Source: Alphaproteobacteria bacterium (GTDB lineage Bacteria; Pseudomonadota; Alphaproteobacteria; Rhodospirillales; Rhodospirillaceae). From it: a DNA stretch of 64,000 nucleotides. Made by a program: the position numbers and the translations under genes. Below the pieces are notes generated by a model. It did no database searches, was not told the origin of the DNA, and saw only the letters and a program-made list of their open reading frames with translations. Each line of letters starts with the position of its first letter. The first letter of the stretch is position 1. Of the stretch, positions 60,946 through 64,000 are shown piece by piece. The DNA lies in contig QJZR01000014.1 of assembly GCA_003246625.1 (NCBI GenBank), forward strand, positions 133,219-197,218, written 5' to 3'.

Positions 60946-62457
60946 TTACGGAAGGTGGATTTTCAATTCGCGGCGGCGCTGCGAGGACGAGGCGATTTTC
61001 ATCGCCTCGCGGTACTTGGCGACGGTGCGGCGCGCGATGTCGATGCCGTCTTCCTTCAGGATTTCGGCGATGCGGTCGTCGGAGAGGACGGCATCCGAGG
61101 TTTCGGCGTCGATCAGGGTCTTGATCTTGTGGCGCACCGCCTCGGCGGAGTGGGCCTCGCCGCCCTCGGTGGAGGCGAGCGCCTGGGTGAAGAAGAACTT
61201 GAGCTCGAACACCCCGCGCGGCGAGGACAGATACTTGTTGGTGGTGACCCGCGATACCGTGCTTTCGTGCATGCCGATCGCCTCGGCGATGTCGCGCAGG
61301 ATCAGGGGTTTCAACGAGCCGATGCCGTGCAGGAAGAAACCCGACTGCTGACGGACGATTTCGCTCGCCACCTTGAGGATGGTGGTGGCGCGCTGGTGCA
61401 GCGACTTGACCAGCCAGTTGGCGGACTGGAACTGCTCGTTGAGGAAGGTGCGGGTGGCGCGGTCGGCCTTGGCGTTGACCTCGGCATAGTAGCGGTTGGC
61501 GACGAGGACGCGCGGCAGGGTGTCGGTGTTAAGCTCGATGATCCAGCCGCCCGCGGCGTCGGGGCGCATCAGGATGTCGGGTTCCACCGGCTGCTCGTGG
61601 CCGGGTTCGAAGCTGGACGCGGGCTTGGGGTCGAGAGCGCGGATCTCGGCGATCATTTCCGCCAGGTCCTCGTCGTCGACGCCGCAGGCCTTCTTCAGGC
61701 GGGGCAGGTCGCGCTTGGCCAAAAGGTCGAGGTTGTCGAGCAATGCCGCCATCGCCGGGTCCAGGCGGTCGCGGTCGGCCAGTTGCAGGGCCAGGCATTC
61801 CTTGAGCGAGCGGGCGAACACCCCGACCGGGTCGAACCCCTGCACCAGGGCGAGCACCCGTTCCACCTGGGCGGCGTCGCAGCCGAGGGCGGCGGCGGCG
61901 GCCTCGACGCTGCCCGAGAGGTAGCCCGCGTCGTCCAGCATGTCGATCAGATAGGCGCCGATCATCCGTTCCTGCGGGTCGGCGGAGGACAAACCCAGCT
62001 GCGTCGTCAGATGCTGCCGCAGGGTGACGGTTTCGCCCACCGTCTGTTCCAGGATGTTGCCGTCGCCGTCGTGCGCGCCGCCGCCATAGCGGCCCAGGTT
62101 GTCGGTGCCGCCGAAACCCGCCTCGGCGCCGGCGAAGGCGTCGCCGTCCTCGGAGCGGCCGTCGTTGGTGAAGGTGTTGTCGACCTCGACGTCGAGCGGG
62201 GTCTCTCCGCCGCTTTCGGGGCGGTCCAGCAGGGCGGTTTCCGGCGGCGGTTCCGCCTCGGTCTCGCGCGTCGGCTCGGGGTCGTCGTGGACGCTGTCGT
62301 CCTCGCGCTCCAGCAGCGGGTTCTTTTCCAGTTCCAGCTCGATGAACGAGGTAAGCTCCAGGTTCGACATCTGCAACAGCTTGATCGCCTGTTGCAGTTG
62401 CGGCGTCATCACCAGGGACTGGGTCTGCCGGAGTTCGAGCCTAGGGGAAATCGCCAT
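60946..62457 (-). CDS. rpoN: RNA polymerase sigma-54 factor RpoN
   Basis: MAISPRLELRQTQSLVMTPQLQQAIKLLQMSNLELTSFI; ARRTVAKYREAMKIASSSQRR (RpoN box). Confidence 0.97.
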   Translation of the reverse strand: MAISPRLELRQTQSLVMTPQLQQAIKLLQMSNLELTSFIELELEKNPLLEREDDSVHDDPEPTRETEAEPPPETALLDRPESGGETPLDVEVDNTFTNDGRSEDGDAFAGAEAGFGGTDNLGRYGGGAHDGDGNILEQTVGETVTLRQHLTTQLGLSSADPQERMIGAYLIDMLDDAGYLSGSVEAAAAALGCDAAQVERVLALVQGFDPVGVFARSLKECLALQLADRDRLDPAMAALLDNLDLLAKRDLPRLKKACGVDDEDLAEMIAEIRALDPKPASSFEPGHEQPVEPDILMRPDAAGGWIIELNTDTLPRVLVANRYYAEVNAKADRATRTFLNEQFQSANWLVKSLHQRATTILKVASEIVRQQSGFFLHGIGSLKPLILRDIAEAIGMHESTVSRVTTNKYLSSPRGVFELKFFFTQALASTEGGEAHSAEAVRHKIKTLIDAETSDAVLSDDRIAEILKEDGIDIARRTVAKYREAMKIASSSQRRRELKIHLP

Positions 62458-62472
62458 TGCCTCGCCCTCGTT

Positions 62473-63258
62473 CTACAGGCTGAAGCTGTCGCCCAGATAG
62501 ACGCGGCGGACCCCTTCGTGCGCGACGATCTCGGCGGGAGCCCCCTCCATCATCACCGTGCCGTCGTAAAGGATGTAGGCGCGGTCGATGATGTCCAGGG
62601 TCTCGCGGACGTTGTGGTCGGTAATCAGCACGCCGATGCCGCGGTCCTTCAGGTGGGCGACCAGATTGCGGATTTCCCCCACCGCGATCGGGTCGATACC
62701 GGCCAGCGGCTCGTCGAGCAGGATGAAGCTGGGGCGCGAGGCGAGCGCCCGGGCGATTTCGACGCGGCGGCGTTCGCCGCCGGACAGCGACAGGGCGGAG
62801 GCGCGGCGCAGATGGCTGACCGAGAACTCGGCGAGAAGCGCTTCCAACTGCGCCTCGCGCGCGTCGGCGTCGGGCTCCACCACCTCCAGCACCGCCATCA
62901 CGTTCTCTTCCACCGAAAGCCCGCGGAAGATCGACGCTTCCTGCGGCAGATAGCCGATGCCCAGGCGGGCGCGGCGGTACATCGGCAGGCCGGTGATCAC
63001 CATGCCGTCCAGCAGGATCGAGCCGACGTCGGGGGAGATCAGGCCGGTGATGCAGTAAAAGCAGGTGGTCTTGCCCGCGCCGTTGGGGCCCAACAGGCCG
63101 ACCGCCTCGCCTCGCTTCACCGAAAGGGAAACGTCGCGCAGAACCGGACGGCGCTTGAAGGTCTTGCCCAGGGACTTAACCTCCAGGCCGCGCAGCGGCA
63201 GGGGCTGCGGCGCGTCGGCTTCGGCGGGTTCGGCCGTCTTGGCTTTGGTCCTGGTCAT
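62473..63258 (-). CDS. lptB: LPS export ABC transporter ATP-binding protein LptB
   Basis: [67 protein letters not shown]. Confidence 0.97.
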   Translation of the reverse strand: MTRTKAKTAEPAEADAPQPLPLRGLEVKSLGKTFKRRPVLRDVSLSVKRGEAVGLLGPNGAGKTTCFYCITGLISPDVGSILLDGMVITGLPMYRRARLGIGYLPQEASIFRGLSVEENVMAVLEVVEPDADAREAQLEALLAEFSVSHLRRASALSLSGGERRRVEIARALASRPSFILLDEPLAGIDPIAVGEIRNLVAHLKDRGIGVLITDHNVRETLDIIDRAYILYDGTVMMEGAPAEIVAHEGVRRVYLGDSFSL

Positions 63259-63409
63259 GCGTCTGCTTTCCCGTGGCGTTCGAGGAGCCGCGCCTGTTGT
63301 TGCCGGAGGACCGGGTTTCGGCGCTTTACGTCCCGATTATCCGATACCGGACGAACGGTGCAACGCTTTTTCGCGATTTGGCCGGATTTTTGCTAAGGAA
63401 AGCGGCGGT

Positions 63410-64000
63410 TTAGGGTTTCCGCGCGCCGCGTTCCTCGGGCAGGGGTTCGGCCTTTTTCGGGATGAACTTGCCGCGCACCGGCTTCGGCTTGTCGGTCTTC
63501 GCGCCGGGAACCTGGGAATAGAGGGTGCTGACCCCGGTGTTCATGTTGACCACCGCGTAGGCGCCGTTCAGGGTGTCGCCGCCGCGGGTCAGGGTGACGT
63601 TGTCGAGCAGGGTGGCGATGCCGGTCTTGACGTTGTAGCGGCCGCGGTCGCCGGTCGCCACCTCGGTCTTGCTGGTGATGGTGACGTGGCCGTGGGCGTC
63701 CACCGCGTCGATGTCGCCGCCCTTGGCCTTGCCTTTTTGCGGCTTCTGCGCGGATTTCGGGGCGAAATAGGCGGTGACGATGTCGGCCTTCAGGGTGCGG
63801 CCGTCGCGCACCACCACGGCGTCGCCGCGCGCCACGGCGAAGCGTTTGGCGTCCCAGTATTCCAGTTCGTCGCGGGCGGTGACCACGGTGTCGGGGGTGA
63901 CCAGCTTGGCCACCGGCTCGCCGCGCAGCACCAGCACCGCCGAGCCGATGTCGTAGACGGCGACGTCGCCGGAAGCGGTCTCGGTGGGCGAGGCGATGCG
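63410..64000 (-). CDS. lptA: LptA/OstA-like LPS transport protein, partial (runs off window edge)
   Basis: In-frame extension RIASPTETASGDVAVYDIGSAVLVLRGEPVAKL... to window end with no stop; VDAHGHVTITSKTEVATGDRGRYNVKTGIATLLDNVTLTRGGDTLNGAYAVVNMNTG. Confidence 0.9.
   Translation of the reverse strand, partial: RIASPTETASGDVAVYDIGSAVLVLRGEPVAKLVTPDTVVTARDELEYWDAKRFAVARGDAVVVRDGRTLKADIVTAYFAPKSAQKPQKGKAKGGDIDAVDAHGHVTITSKTEVATGDRGRYNVKTGIATLLDNVTLTRGGDTLNGAYAVVNMNTGVSTLYSQVPGAKTDKPKPVRGKFIPKKAEPLPEERGARKP

Overview
GC-rich 64 kb chromosomal window from an alphaproteobacterium, probably Rhodospirillales-like judging from gene content and synteny (inference). (1) About 1-22 kb is one minus-strand, tightly packed and partly overlapping surface-polysaccharide locus, visibly less GC-rich than the rest. 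It encodes glycosyltransferases, two paralogous N-acetyl-sugar amidotransferases (WbpG-like), one HisF-like and one HisH-like subunit, AsnB, a DegT aminotransferase, a Gfo/Idh oxidoreductase, two hexapeptide acyltransferases, three SDRs, two methyltransferases and a radical SAM/SPASM enzyme next to a 97-aa orphan protein. The gene set suggests an amidinated/amidated, possibly branched, sugar glycan. (2) About 22-64 kb is mostly core genome: htpG; SUV3-like helicase, S4 protein, fdxA, carD; SLAC1/LysR pair; transaldolase family; acnA; YeeE/YedE pair; complete ccmABCDEFGH(I); cytochrome b561 with a Cys/Gly-rich tail; cupin/AraC; modEABC; hemerythrin-tailed MCP; DUF523/PstS-like/PiT; SulP; Hsp20; LysR/isochorismatase; thioesterase; ptsN-hpf-rpoN-lptB-lptA. 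No tRNA, rRNA, CRISPR array, transposase or integrase was recognised. Signals beyond gene calls: a dispersed composite hairpin repeat in two copies with a compensatory base-pair change, a 12-bp perfect inverted repeat before modE, a LysR-type palindrome over a lysR start codon, a 16-bp-period direct repeat before the YeeE pair, a PiT/PstS-like/DUF523 operon, and the radical SAM + 97-aa pair. Many ORFs in the supplied track are antisense or frame-shifted artefacts of high GC. I trimmed starts using protein content, overlaps and codon positions. All family names come from sequence recognition without database searches.
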